Assembly: GCA_965368335.1 (NCBI GenBank)
Contig: CBDUMN010000006.1
Location: forward strand, 1 to 61,401
Length of the DNA: 61,401 nucleotides
Direction of reading: 5' to 3'
Source of the DNA: CBDUMN01 sp965368335
GTDB taxonomy: Bacteria; Pseudomonadota; Alphaproteobacteria; Rhodospirillales; JAPHRK01
The position numbers were made by a program, and so were the translations under genes. Of this stretch, positions 22,536-31,736 are shown piece by piece. The notes below the pieces were generated by a model. That model was not told the DNA's origin, ran no database searches, and worked only from the letters and a program-made list of their open reading frames with translations. How positions within the stretch are numbered: position 1 is the stretch's first letter; every line of letters starts with the position of its first letter.

Positions 22536-23305
22536 TGTGCGAACTCCTTGGGCTGAACGCCAACGTTCCGACCGACATTTGTTTTAGCTTTACTGGCCTG
22601 ATGCAGCGGGGCGGTGTGACGGGACCCCATAAGGATGGTTGGGGGGTGGCCTTCTACGATGGCCGTGCTTGTCGGGCTTTTCACGATCCCAATCCAAGCT
22701 CGGACTCAGAGATTGCCCGTTTGGTCAGCAACTACTCGATCAAGAGCCTCAATGTCGTTTGCCACATTCGCCAGGCCACTCACGGTCGGGTTTGTTTGGA
22801 AAATACCCATCCCTTTACCCGCGAACTTTGGGGGCGGAGTTGGACCTTTGCCCATAATGGCAAGCTCAAGGGCATCAAACGCTGGCCGCTAAACCATTAC
22901 AAGCCCATCGGCACAACGGATAGCGAATATGCCTTTTGCTGGCTGCTCGACCGGATCCGTGAGCGATTTCCCAATCCTCCCGCTCGGCGTGAGACTGTTT
23001 GGCGCTTTATCGCTAAAATGGCGAAAAAGCTTGATGAGCAAGGGGTGTTCAATTTCCTGCTCTGTGATTCCAATGCGCTGATTACCTATTGCAGCACCAA
23101 ACTGGCGTTTCTAACCCGCCGGGCGCCGTTTGGGGCGGCGACTTTGCTGGACAAGGAGATGGTGCTGGATTTTAGCGAGATCACATCGCCTGAGGATGTG
23201 GTTACGGTTATCGCAACCCGGCCGCTCACTGCCGATGAAGATTGGACTGTGATCGACCCCGGAACCGTGACCATCTTTCAAGATGGTCTGCCCAAAACGC
23301 TCTGA
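22535..23305 (+). CDS. Class II glutamine amidotransferase (YafJ-like)
   Basis: This 256-residue protein has the N-terminal nucleophile C2 (MCELLGLNANVP) of class II glutaminase domains. Further landmarks are GPHKDGWGVAFYDG, VVCHIRQATHGRV and WTFAHNGKLKG, and the GTTDSEYAFCWLLDRI stretch is typical of the YafJ group. It consists of the glutaminase domain alone, so it would release ammonia from glutamine for an unknown partner or substrate. It overlaps the deaminase stop codon (TAATG), implying coupled expression; a functional link between the two is possible but not shown. Confidence 0.87.
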   Translation: MCELLGLNANVPTDICFSFTGLMQRGGVTGPHKDGWGVAFYDGRACRAFHDPNPSSDSEIARLVSNYSIKSLNVVCHIRQATHGRVCLENTHPFTRELWGRSWTFAHNGKLKGIKRWPLNHYKPIGTTDSEYAFCWLLDRIRERFPNPPARRETVWRFIAKMAKKLDEQGVFNFLLCDSNALITYCSTKLAFLTRRAPFGAATLLDKEMVLDFSEITSPEDVVTVIATRPLTADEDWTVIDPGTVTIFQDGLPKTL

Positions 23306-23371
23306 TCTGGATTTTACTCTCTGTTCTAAATATCATCAGAAGTGTTTGATGAATTTACAGAAAGTAAAGTT

Positions 23372-24145
23372 ATGGAGTCTGTTGACGTTGATGGAATAAC
23401 TCTTGAGTGCCGTTGGTGTGGGCCTGTAAGAGAGCCGGAAAAACCGGTGCTTGTCTTTCTTCATGAGGGGCTAGGTTGCGTTGGTCTGTGGAAAGATTTT
23501 CCCGATCTTATTGCTGAGGCTTGCGGTCTCCCAGCTCTTATTTTCTCTCGCCAAGGATATGGAAAATCAGACCCCATTCCTCTGCCGAGACCGGTGAGTT
23601 TTATGCATCATGAAGGCCTGAAGGTTCTTCCAGGCTTTCTTGATGCATTGAAGATCAGCGAGGCCATTCTGATCGGGCACAGCGATGGGGCCTCCATTTC
23701 GCTCATTCACGCTGGAAGCGGTGAAGCGACGGCTGTGAAAGGGTTGGTGTTGGAGGCTCCTCATGTTTTCGTTGAGCCTGAAACTCTGGCAGGGATCAGA
23801 GATGCCAAGAAAGCTTATGAAGAGGGTGGCTTAAGGGATGGATTGCAACGTTACCATGGGGACAATGTGGATTGCGCTTTCTGGGGATGGAATGGCGTTT
23901 GGCTAAACCCGGACTTTGAGCGGTGGAATATTGAGGCGTATCTGTCGGGGGTTGAGGTGCCGACATTGGTCATACAGGGTGAGAACGATGAATACGGCAC
24001 CGCGGCCCAGGTCGAGGCAATCGTCCGTCAGGCTCCTGGTCCCGTCGAAACCCGGATGCTTCCCGACTGTGGCCATGCTCCCCATGTTCAGCAACGAGAC
24101 AAGGTTGCCGAAGCCATAGTTCAATTTATCGGTAAGCTTTTATAG
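23372..24145 (+). CDS. Alpha/beta-hydrolase fold protein
   Basis: This 257-residue hydrolase has nucleophile S104 (LIGHSDGASIS), acid D206 (QGENDEYGT) and H235 (PDCGHAPHVQQRD). HEGLG after the first core strand forms the oxyanion region. The GHSDG elbow occurs in a group of proteobacterial esterase/lactonase-like enzymes, so the substrate is not predictable. ATG 23372 is my choice; an in-frame GTG at 23342 would add ten residues and neither has a clear ribosome site. It follows the amidotransferase by 66 bp and is convergent with the GGDEF gene. Confidence 0.82.
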   Translation: MESVDVDGITLECRWCGPVREPEKPVLVFLHEGLGCVGLWKDFPDLIAEACGLPALIFSRQGYGKSDPIPLPRPVSFMHHEGLKVLPGFLDALKISEAILIGHSDGASISLIHAGSGEATAVKGLVLEAPHVFVEPETLAGIRDAKKAYEEGGLRDGLQRYHGDNVDCAFWGWNGVWLNPDFERWNIEAYLSGVEVPTLVIQGENDEYGTAAQVEAIVRQAPGPVETRMLPDCGHAPHVQQRDKVAEAIVQFIGKLL

Positions 24146-24155
24146 TGTTTGTTGA

Positions 24156-25499
24156 TTAGGCCGCTTGCGGGTCGGAAACCCGGAAGGTGTTTTTGCCGGA
24201 GTTTTTGGCTTCGTACATCGCATCATCTGCTTTCTTCAAGAGGGTCGACGCATTGTCGCCATCTTCCGGGAAGTTGGAAATACCAATGCTTGCGCCGAGT
24301 CGCGCCGTCTCGCCGCTTTTGATGGAGACTGGTTCCGAAAGTGAGGCGATGATCGCTTGGGCCAATCCTTCCGCATCGGTTCGCCGGTCTCCATCGCCAA
24401 CCAAAATAACGAATTCATCACCGCCGGTACGCGCCACGGTGTCGTTTTCGTTTGCCGCGGCTTTCAAGCGGTTGGCGACCTCGATGAGGACGCTGTCGCC
24501 GGCTTCATGCCCCAATGTGTCGTTGACTTCTTTAAAGCCGTCGAGATCGATGAAAAGCAGTGAAAACCTCTCTTCGGTTTGGCTGGCCCGACTCAAGGCC
24601 ATGGAGATACGGTCCATCAAAAGCCCCCGGTTGGGTAGGTCGGTCAGAATATCGTGGCTGGCGATATGCATCAGGCGGCTTTGCGCTCTGCGCCGTTCGG
24701 CCACTTCGTCCATCAGTTCCTTGGTTCGTTCCTCGACCCGTTTTTCCAAATATTTGTTGGCCTCGTGCAACTCATGGACGGCGGCGTTGTGCTCGGTAAT
24801 ATCCCGTGCCTCAATCATGATTTTGTTGGCGAGTAGGCCATCGAGCGCGATGATCGCCACTTCCACGTCGAGGTAGTGGCCATCACGGCAGGCGAGGCGA
24901 GCCGGAAAGACGTTTTCTTCTTCTACGAGTTCTTTGATGCCGTCCTTAAAAATGTGTTCGTAATCGGGATGGAAAAGCTCCCAGAATGGTTGCCCGACGA
25001 GAGTTGACCCTTCTTTGATTTTTAAAAGCTTAGCGCCCGCCTTGTTGATGAAGGTGATCCGGCCGTCTTCGCTTAGACAAATGAGATCGAGCGCCATGTT
25101 GACCAGTTTGCGGTATTGTTCTTCCTGGCGTTTCATCATTTCCGAAACGCGTGTCCGCTGGGTGATGTCTCGGGCTACGATGATGAAAAAACCCTCACCG
25201 ATCTCTGGCGCTGCAGAGATCTTCAACTCGACATCGTATTCCTGTCCGCATTTTGAAACGAGTTTGGCCGGAATAATTTCCCCTGTCTCCGCCAAACCGG
25301 GAAGTTCGTCGGACAGAACATCCCGATAAGGCTCGGTTACGAAATCGGCAATATTTTGACCTATGAGGGCATCGGGGGATTGACCGAGAAGATTTGCGCC
25401 AGGTTGGTTAATGGCGACAACGCGATTCTCTTGGCACAGGCAGGCCAAGTGAAAGCTATGCTTAAATATTTCGAACTGTTTCTGGGCTGACAGTTCCAT
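24156..25499 (-). CDS. Diguanylate cyclase with two PAS domains (PAS-PAS-GGDEF)
   Basis: This 447-residue soluble protein has PAS 1 at about residues 8-120, PAS 2 at about 130-245 and a short coiled coil (EANKYLEKRVEERTKELMDE). A GGDEF domain follows from about 280 to the end, with the active GGDEF at 359-363 (ARTGGDEFVIL). It should make c-di-GMP from GTP. The RxxD product-inhibition site normally just upstream reads NEND here, so feedback control appears lost. No EAL domain or membrane segment is present. It is divergent from the hybrid kinase across about 250 bp. Together with the c-di-GMP riboswitch at 9653 it marks c-di-GMP signalling. Confidence 0.92.
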   Translation of the reverse strand: MELSAQKQFEIFKHSFHLACLCQENRVVAINQPGANLLGQSPDALIGQNIADFVTEPYRDVLSDELPGLAETGEIIPAKLVSKCGQEYDVELKISAAPEIGEGFFIIVARDITQRTRVSEMMKRQEEQYRKLVNMALDLICLSEDGRITFINKAGAKLLKIKEGSTLVGQPFWELFHPDYEHIFKDGIKELVEEENVFPARLACRDGHYLDVEVAIIALDGLLANKIMIEARDITEHNAAVHELHEANKYLEKRVEERTKELMDEVAERRRAQSRLMHIASHDILTDLPNRGLLMDRISMALSRASQTEERFSLLFIDLDGFKEVNDTLGHEAGDSVLIEVANRLKAAANENDTVARTGGDEFVILVGDGDRRTDAEGLAQAIIASLSEPVSIKSGETARLGASIGISNFPEDGDNASTLLKKADDAMYEAKNSGKNTFRVSDPQAA

Positions 25500-25751
25500 A
25501 GTTCCATCCGCCTCTTGGTGTTTTTCCCTCAGAGGATGCTTCTTGTTTCTAGAGTGAAATCAGGGGGTGTATTTTTTCTGTCCCTAACCATCTCTGTATG
25601 AGAAACTGTTGTTAAAATAGTAGCTTACTTGGGTCTGAGTCTACGTTCCATTCGTATAATTTGGCGAAGTGAAACGAAGACTTCTTTGCCCTTGGAGGGA
25701 AACGCCCCAAGTAAATGAGGCGCAGCTCAAACATTCCGGGTGTTTTGCCGA

Positions 25752-28667
25752 ATGGATGACGAAAAGACGGCTCTTGGTGTTGATGGTGAAAAACGGAAAA
25801 CTCCGCCTAATTTCGTTGGCAGCCGCACCTTCATGGCCGTGGTCGCATTTTTACTATGCGGCATACTTGCCCTATCCATTGGCGGTATAGCGGCGCTTGG
25901 CTTTTTCAACATTACGGCTTTAGAGAAAACCGAACGCTATTGGACGGAATTTGCCGACGTTACCAAGCCAAAAATTCAGGCGATTGAAGACATTCACGAT
26001 TCGCTTGGATATGGCGGACTGATCCATAATTTTAAGAATTTTGTGCTCCGTCAGGACACAGCGCTAATCGGTGTGATAGAGCGCGATTTTGCACATGTTT
26101 ATGAAGCCATAGCGAGATTTTGGGCTTCAAATCCTTCGTCTGCCGAGCGGCAGGCGCTTACCGGTCTGGAAGTGACGGTCAAGGAGTATGAAGCGAAATT
26201 TGAGATCGCGAAGCAGGCGGTCAGGGAAAACTGGACCGTTCAGCAGATGGACTCTTCTGTCCGGGTCGATGATACCGAGGCATTGGTTGCCTTGGATATA
26301 TTGCGACAGTCTGTTTTTGGAAGTCGTGACCGAACGGTTCGGATAACGACCGATACGGTGGGGAAAACCAGACAAAGCGTCAATTGGTCTTTCTTAATGA
26401 TCCCTATTCTCGTGGTGGTGGGGTCCGGGATTGTCTGGTTTTTTATTTTGCTATGGGAAACCAATCGTGAACGGGATGAAATACATGGTCAGCTTAAGAA
26501 AAGCGAGGAGCGGCTAGCTTCTGCATTGGATGGTGCGGGGGAAGGATACTGGGATTGGGATATCGTTGGCCAGAAACTCTATGTCAGTGACCGTCTCCAG
26601 CAGATCATTGGCTATGCTTCAGGGGCGATTTGGGTTCCCGTAGAATCCTGGCGGAAAAATGTTCACCCGGATGACCGGGCTGCCTTCGATAAGACCTTGA
26701 CCGATCTGATCAAAAAACAAATTGATCGTTGCGTTTTTGAATTGCGTCTACGTGGACGCAATGGTGAGTGGGTCTGGACCTTGATGCGCGGGCGTGTTGT
26801 TGAGTGGGATGAAAGAGGTCGGGCGGTTCGTGCTTGTGGCGGCTTGACCGACATTTCGCAGCGCAAAGAAGCTGAGTTTGCAGCCTATGAAAACCGTCGG
26901 ACTCTTCTCGATGCCATCGAAGCGCTACCCGATGCCTTCGTTCTCTACGATGCAGATGACCGGCTGGTTATCTGTAATGAAAACTACCGTTCGTTCTATC
27001 CAAAAAGTGCGGCGATTATTGAGCCGGGCCGGACCTTTGAAGAGATCATTCGCTATGGGGTTGAGCGAGGCGAGTATGTCGTGGCGGGCGAGACAAAAGC
27101 GGAGCAAGAAGCCTGGGTCGCCATGCGAATGGAGAAACATCGCAACCCCAGTGGTGAAGTTCTCGAACAACACTTGTCCGATGGGCGATGGCTGCGAATA
27201 TCCGAAGAGAACACTTCTAATGGCGGAACGGTTGGTTTCCGTGTCGATATTAGTGAGTTGATGAACCAGAAGAAACAGCTTGAGGAGAATGAGCGCCGCT
27301 TAAGTATCTATGTTGCAGAAATTGAACAATCCCGCGACCTTTTGGAGCAACAAGCGACTGAAATGACCGAATTGGCTGAGCGCTATGCTATTGAAAAAGA
27401 ACGCGCCGAGGCTGCCGATCAGAGTAAATCGGAGTTTCTCGCCACCATGAGTCATGAAATTCGCACCCCTATGGCCGGGGTGTTGGGGATGGTCGAGGCG
27501 TTGCTGGAAAGCGACCTCAATGCGTTGCAAAAAACACAGGCGGAGATGGTTCGGGAATCGGGGCTTGCCTTGATGGATATCCTCAACGACATACTCGACC
27601 TCTCTAAACTTGAAGCCGGGCGATTTGAGGTCGAGACTATCGATTTCGATCTACGTGATTCCATTCACAAGGTGGTTGATTTGCTTGGCGGCAAGGCCAG
27701 TGAAAAACACTTGACGTTAAAAGCTGAGATTCCTAACACCCTGCCTGTTGAGGTGAGGGGCGACCCTAGTCGGCTGCGCCAGATTTTGCTGAATTTGGTG
27801 GGTAACGCTATTAAGTTTACCCACGAAGGGGCGATTGTTGTCGGCGTTTCGGCCCAAAAGACGAAAGAGACCCCAAATTATTATTGTTTTGAGGTGACCG
27901 ATACGGGGATTGGCATCAGTAAAGAGGTCAAACATTCGTTGTTCGCCGATTTCACCCAAGCCGATTCATCGATCAGTCGTAAATTTGGCGGTACCGGTCT
28001 GGGGCTTTCCATCTCCAAACGGTTGACCGAATTGATGGGGGGAGAAATTGGAGTGAAAAGTGTGGAAGGAGAAGGGAGCACTTTTTGGTTCACTTTGCCG
28101 TTGCGCCAGGCGGATAGGCCGATTGTTCGTGAATTCCAAAGTCGAAAAACAGTTCAATTCAAAGCTGCCAAAGCTCTCCATATTTTGGTTGCCGACGACA
28201 ATCATGTCATTCAGGCGATTATTGGCGACGTGCTTAAGAAGCAGGGGCACCGTTTGGTTTTTGCCGACACGGGGGTGGAGGCTCTTGAAGAATTGGAAAA
28301 TGGGACTTTCGATTGTGTGATTATGGATATGCGTATGCCTGAAATGGATGGCGCGACGGCAACGCGGGAAATTAGAAAAATGTCCTCCGGTATTTCGAAT
28401 ATCCCAATTCTCGCCTGCACAGCCGATGCAATGACCGATCATCAGCAAAAATTCTTTGAAGCCGGGGTCAATGCCTGTCTGGTAAAACCGATCAACAAGA
28501 CCGAACTATTGGAGAAAATCAACGAGGTCATGGGGAAAGAGGTTCACGTTGTAATTGAAGGTGGGGCCGATGAGGCGGGACCGGATGCTGAAGAAGAAAT
28601 GGTTGCGGAAGACGACGAAGATATCGCAAATTTCCTGACAAGCTTGGACCAAGCCTCAAAAGGATAG
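25752..28667 (+). CDS. Hybrid sensor histidine kinase (membrane, PAS, HisKA, HATPase, receiver)
   Basis: This 971-residue protein has TM1 at about residues 27-50, a periplasmic sensor region of about 160 residues and TM2 (SFLMIPILVVVGSGIVWFFILL). Two PAS regions follow, then a coiled coil and HisKA with phospho-acceptor H568 (ATMSHEIRTPMAGVLG). The HATPase part has the N, G1 and G2 boxes (LNLVGNAIKFT, DTGIGI, GGTGLGLSI), and a receiver carries D859 (CVIMDMRMPEMDG). An acidic tail (EEEMVAEDDEDIANFLTSL) ends it. It heads the Hpt-receiver-Hpt row. Start ATG 25752 versus GTG 25740 is uncertain. The signal sensed is unknown. Confidence 0.9.
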   Translation: MDDEKTALGVDGEKRKTPPNFVGSRTFMAVVAFLLCGILALSIGGIAALGFFNITALEKTERYWTEFADVTKPKIQAIEDIHDSLGYGGLIHNFKNFVLRQDTALIGVIERDFAHVYEAIARFWASNPSSAERQALTGLEVTVKEYEAKFEIAKQAVRENWTVQQMDSSVRVDDTEALVALDILRQSVFGSRDRTVRITTDTVGKTRQSVNWSFLMIPILVVVGSGIVWFFILLWETNRERDEIHGQLKKSEERLASALDGAGEGYWDWDIVGQKLYVSDRLQQIIGYASGAIWVPVESWRKNVHPDDRAAFDKTLTDLIKKQIDRCVFELRLRGRNGEWVWTLMRGRVVEWDERGRAVRACGGLTDISQRKEAEFAAYENRRTLLDAIEALPDAFVLYDADDRLVICNENYRSFYPKSAAIIEPGRTFEEIIRYGVERGEYVVAGETKAEQEAWVAMRMEKHRNPSGEVLEQHLSDGRWLRISEENTSNGGTVGFRVDISELMNQKKQLEENERRLSIYVAEIEQSRDLLEQQATEMTELAERYAIEKERAEAADQSKSEFLATMSHEIRTPMAGVLGMVEALLESDLNALQKTQAEMVRESGLALMDILNDILDLSKLEAGRFEVETIDFDLRDSIHKVVDLLGGKASEKHLTLKAEIPNTLPVEVRGDPSRLRQILLNLVGNAIKFTHEGAIVVGVSAQKTKETPNYYCFEVTDTGIGISKEVKHSLFADFTQADSSISRKFGGTGLGLSISKRLTELMGGEIGVKSVEGEGSTFWFTLPLRQADRPIVREFQSRKTVQFKAAKALHILVADDNHVIQAIIGDVLKKQGHRLVFADTGVEALEELENGTFDCVIMDMRMPEMDGATATREIRKMSSGISNIPILACTADAMTDHQQKFFEAGVNACLVKPINKTELLEKINEVMGKEVHVVIEGGADEAGPDAEEEMVAEDDEDIANFLTSLDQASKG

Positions 28668-28703
28668 GGCTTGCGGAAAACTGCAAAACAGTGGGATGAG
28701 GTC

Positions 28704-29213
28704 ATGTCTGATCGTGAAAATAGGGGGCCGGATTCGGGCTTTGAGGTCATTAAACCTCCAGATACACTATCCGCGCGAGTTAAGTTAAATGGGCCCAATG
28801 CTGTAAAAACGGAAGGCCTTGAGATGAGCGATGATGGATTTATCGAAAAGGTGGCCGCCAATTATCTTGAGTATTTCAAGAAAGACCTGAAAATGCTCTC
28901 GACGGCTTTTGTTCAGCTATCCAAATCTCCGGAGAATAAAGAAGCGAGAGAGGCGGTTTTTAACGCTTCCCACGATATCAAAGGTCAGGCGGGCAGTTTT
29001 GGCTATGATCTGATCACCGATATTGCAAACCACCTTTGCCGTTTTCTTGAAAAGATCGACGTTATTGAGAAAAAACATTTAGACGTTATCGGTTTCCATG
29101 TCGAAGCCATGAAAATCGCCGAAGCCAAGAATATGAAGGGCAACGGTGGGCCTGCGGGGCAGAAGTTGCTGGATGGTTTGAGGGGTGTCGTTGCCAAACT
29201 TGGAGCGACCTGA
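28704..29213 (+). CDS. Hpt phosphotransfer protein, copy 1
   Basis: This 169-residue protein carries a histidine phosphotransfer domain with H90 in SHDIKGQAGSFGYDLI, matching HxxKGxxxxxG. It would pass phosphate from the hybrid kinase receiver to another receiver. An N-terminal 45-residue extension contains FEVIKPPDTLSARVKLNGPNAV, which is repeated in the second Hpt protein. ATG 28704 is chosen because it aligns with the start of that paralogue and gives exactly the same length (169 residues). It follows the kinase by 36 bp. Confidence 0.87.
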   Translation: MSDRENRGPDSGFEVIKPPDTLSARVKLNGPNAVKTEGLEMSDDGFIEKVAANYLEYFKKDLKMLSTAFVQLSKSPENKEAREAVFNASHDIKGQAGSFGYDLITDIANHLCRFLEKIDVIEKKHLDVIGFHVEAMKIAEAKNMKGNGGPAGQKLLDGLRGVVAKLGAT

Positions 29214-29238
29214 AGCTTTAAGCAAAGGGTAGAGCATT

Positions 29239-29769
29239 ATGCAAGATGAGAGGCTCTTTCGGGCTAGGAGGGTGCTGGATATCCTCGTGGCCGAAGACAG
29301 TCCGATCATACAGGCGATTCTTCTGCGATTTCTGACAGGCTTGGGGCATCGGGTCGTTACCGTAGAAAATGGACGTGAAGCCGTTGGGGCCGTTGGGGCT
29401 AAAGACTTCGATGTGGTCCTAATGGATATCCGGATGCCCGAAATGGACGGTATGGCGGCTACTCGCTCTATTCGCGGCACACCCACCGATGCGGCTCTAA
29501 CGCCAATCATCGCCTGCTCGGCGGATTCTTCGGAAGAAAAAGTGGCTGAGTTTCTTGAAGCCGGGATGAATGCCTGTATCGACAAACCGGTCGATAAAGC
29601 CGCCCTTTTGGCTTGTATAGACCGTGTCTTGGCAGAGGAAATCCATGAGGTGCTGCCGGAAGGAGAAAAGAAAATAAGTACAGCGGTAGAAGGGGGGAGG
29701 CAAATCAATGAGGATGACTCCGATGTCGCGGCGTTTCTTGAGAAAATCGAAATGGCGGATGGCGATTAA
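29239..29769 (+). CDS. Single-domain response regulator with acidic C-terminal tail
   Basis: This 176-residue protein is a receiver domain with phospho-acceptor D63 (VVLMDIRMPEMDGMAATR) and the usual acidic pair (AEDSPIIQAIL) and lysine (IDKPVDKAAL). No output domain follows. Instead a linker and acidic tail (NEDDSDVAAFLEKIEMADGD) resemble the end of the hybrid kinase (DDEDIANFLTSLDQ), and the receiver itself is closest, within the window, to the kinase receiver. It therefore looks like a duplicate of the kinase C-terminal part. It sits between the two Hpt genes and should accept or donate phosphate through them. Confidence 0.88.
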   Translation: MQDERLFRARRVLDILVAEDSPIIQAILLRFLTGLGHRVVTVENGREAVGAVGAKDFDVVLMDIRMPEMDGMAATRSIRGTPTDAALTPIIACSADSSEEKVAEFLEAGMNACIDKPVDKAALLACIDRVLAEEIHEVLPEGEKKISTAVEGGRQINEDDSDVAAFLEKIEMADGD

Positions 29770-29793
29770 CGCCGTTGTATTAAAGGGGAAAGT

Positions 29794-30303
29794 TTGAGCG
29801 ACGACGATTTGCAAGAAGGGGCTTTTGAAGTCATCAGGGTGCCGGATATCGTGTCCGGGCGCGTGGAGCTCAATGGCCCCAATGCTGTTGATGTGGACGC
29901 TCTCGATCAGATGGATGCGTTATTCATTGAAAAAATATCGAATAACTATCTGATGTTTTTTCACGATGATCTGGAAGCCTTGAAAGCCGCTTTTTCAGCC
30001 TTAAGCGAGGATCGTCAAAACCGGGAGAGAATAGAGCACCTCTATACCATCTCTCACGATATCAAAGGTCAGGCAGGAAGCTTTGGCTTCGATCTGATTA
30101 CCGCGATTGCCGACCTGCTATGTTCAAGCATCGAAGATATGGATGAAATTGGCGATAAACAGCTCGAAATCATTGGGTTTCATGTTGAAGCCATGCGGAT
30201 TGCCGAAATGAAAAAAATGAAAGGAATGGGCGGTCCTGCCGGTGAAAAACTACTGACGGGTTTGCGAGGGGTTGTCTCGAAGATAATGCGGCCTACTCAG
30301 TAA
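29794..30303 (+). CDS. Hpt phosphotransfer protein, copy 2
   Basis: This 169-residue paralogue of the Hpt protein at 28704 has H88 in SHDIKGQAGSFGFDLI and the shared N-terminal segment FEVIRVPDIVSGRVELNGPNAV. The C-terminal segment (GFHVEAMRIAEMKKMKGMGGPAGEKLL) is also shared. Start is TTG 29794, with AGGGGA just upstream. It begins 24 bp after the receiver gene and is convergent with the other receiver gene at 30330. Two Hpt proteins with one kinase suggest a branched or buffered phosphorelay. Confidence 0.87.
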   Translation: MSDDDLQEGAFEVIRVPDIVSGRVELNGPNAVDVDALDQMDALFIEKISNNYLMFFHDDLEALKAAFSALSEDRQNRERIEHLYTISHDIKGQAGSFGFDLITAIADLLCSSIEDMDEIGDKQLEIIGFHVEAMRIAEMKKMKGMGGPAGEKLLTGLRGVVSKIMRPTQ

Positions 30304-30329
30304 CTCTCAACGGGCATCCCGGCTTTTAA

Positions 30330-30836
30330 TTATTCCGGCGCTTCTTTTCGTCGTTCCTTGCCGGCGTATAGCTTGTCGTCCCGTCTACGGCGGTCAGGAC
30401 CAAAGAACCTTCTGGTTTTGATGAAATCGCGGTGGTTGTTGATGATGCTTACAATCCGCCTGTATAGCGCTTTTGGCGAAATAGGCTTGGCGAGAAATTC
30501 GTGTATTCCTGCATCACGCGCTTCGATGACCCGACCGTATTCGGTATGACCTGTCAGCATGATAATCGGAATATAGGGGTTGTTTAAATCTGATGCCTTG
30601 CGAACCATTCGTGTGAACTCGATACCGTCCAGGGGGGACATATTCCAATCGCATATTACGATATCGAACGAAAACTGCTTGAGCATCTTGAGAGCCTCGG
30701 CTCCATCTATCGCTTGTTTGGTATCGCGAATGCCGAGAGCGCGAAGGGCCTCTTGAATGATGGCTTGCATGTTCTTGTTGTCATCAACAACGAGAACCCG
30801 AAGCTCAGATAGGTCGTAAGAGGGGGTGTCGGGCAT
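30330..30836 (-). CDS. Single-domain response regulator with basic tail
   Basis: This 168-residue receiver has phospho-acceptor D63 (IVICDWNMSPLDGIEF), acidic pair D18-D19 (VLVVDDNKN), switch threonine (IIMLTGH) and lysine (FLAKPISPKALYRR). It differs clearly from the kinase-linked receivers. The C-terminal 35 residues are basic and Arg-rich (FFGPDRRRRDDKLYAGKERRKE), a tail seen in a group of Rhodospirillales CheY-like proteins. No DNA-binding domain is present. It is encoded on the opposite strand and convergent with the phosphorelay genes, so it may be a further phosphorelay partner or be independent. Confidence 0.85.
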   Translation of the reverse strand: MPDTPSYDLSELRVLVVDDNKNMQAIIQEALRALGIRDTKQAIDGAEALKMLKQFSFDIVICDWNMSPLDGIEFTRMVRKASDLNNPYIPIIMLTGHTEYGRVIEARDAGIHEFLAKPISPKALYRRIVSIINNHRDFIKTRRFFGPDRRRRDDKLYAGKERRKEAPE

Positions 30837-30930
30837 TGAAAGACCTAAAAGAAGTCACATAATTCGTTTTCGTCGACTGCTCTAAAAAGCCGCCGTTGAT
30901 TATTGATAATGGGCGAAAAACGTTATTTTC

Positions 30931-31626
30931 TCAATAAAAGTGAAAGAGCAGGAATTTTGTATCTTCCTCGGCTGATAGTGTAAGTGTTGTTTCATCTTTA
31001 GCAGCCGCTCCATCTCCAGCCATTAGAGTGTGGCCGTTGAGGGTTAAGACACCTTCGATCATTTGGAGCCAAGCCGAACTATTTTCAAGTTCGTGCGATA
31101 GCCGCTTGCCTGCGGATAGCTGCGAGGCATAAAGATCAACGGACTGATGGATCGTCACCGAGCCTTGGCGACCGTCCCGTGATGCGATGAGACGAAGCTT
31201 GTTCTTTTTTTCCTGTTCTTCAAAACGCGCTTCCTGGTAGCCGGGGGCAAGCTCTTCCTTTTCGGGGAGTATCCATATTTGCAGCAAATGGACGGGCTCT
31301 TTGTCTGATGCATTGAACTCGCTGTGGCGAATGCCGGTGCCTGCGGTCATTCTCTGGACGTCGCCAGGGCGGATCACCGAGCCGTTTCCCATGCTGTCCC
31401 GGTGCTCCAAAGCTCCGTTGATAACATAGGTGATAATTTCCATGTTTTCGTGGCCGTGCGTCGGGAAGCCAGCCCCCGGTAGAATGCGATCCTCATTGAT
31501 GACCCGCAAAGGGCCGAACCCCATATGCTTGGGGTCATAGTAGTGGGCAAAGGAAAAACTATGCTTGGTGTCTAGCCAACCGTGGTTGAATCCGCCTCGG
31601 TCTTCTGCTTTGCGTAGTGCGATCAT
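30931..31626 (-). CDS. Pirin family protein, YhhW type (putative quercetin 2,3-dioxygenase)
   Basis: This 231-residue bicupin protein closely follows E. coli YhhW in length and sequence pattern: MIALRKAEDRGGFNHGWLDT, then THGHENMEIITYVINGALEHRDSMGN with the metal-binding His/His/Glu set, and MTAGTGIRHSEFNASD. YhhW has quercetinase activity in vitro, though its cellular role is unsettled. Start ATG 31626 has GAGGAAAGAG upstream and gives the family length; an upstream in-frame TTG is rejected. It lies 110 bp downstream of the deoxyribosyltransferase gene on the same strand. Confidence 0.88.
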   Translation of the reverse strand: MIALRKAEDRGGFNHGWLDTKHSFSFAHYYDPKHMGFGPLRVINEDRILPGAGFPTHGHENMEIITYVINGALEHRDSMGNGSVIRPGDVQRMTAGTGIRHSEFNASDKEPVHLLQIWILPEKEELAPGYQEARFEEQEKKNKLRLIASRDGRQGSVTIHQSVDLYASQLSAGKRLSHELENSSAWLQMIEGVLTLNGHTLMAGDGAAAKDETTLTLSAEEDTKFLLFHFY

Positions 31627-31736
31627 GTGCTCTTTCCTCAAAACTGCTTGGCGTATCCATGCCGTCGTTGTTGAGAAAAAGATGGGAGCTCACCTTTTTA
31701 AAGGCAATCCTTCACTCGGTTGACTAATTGTTTCCG

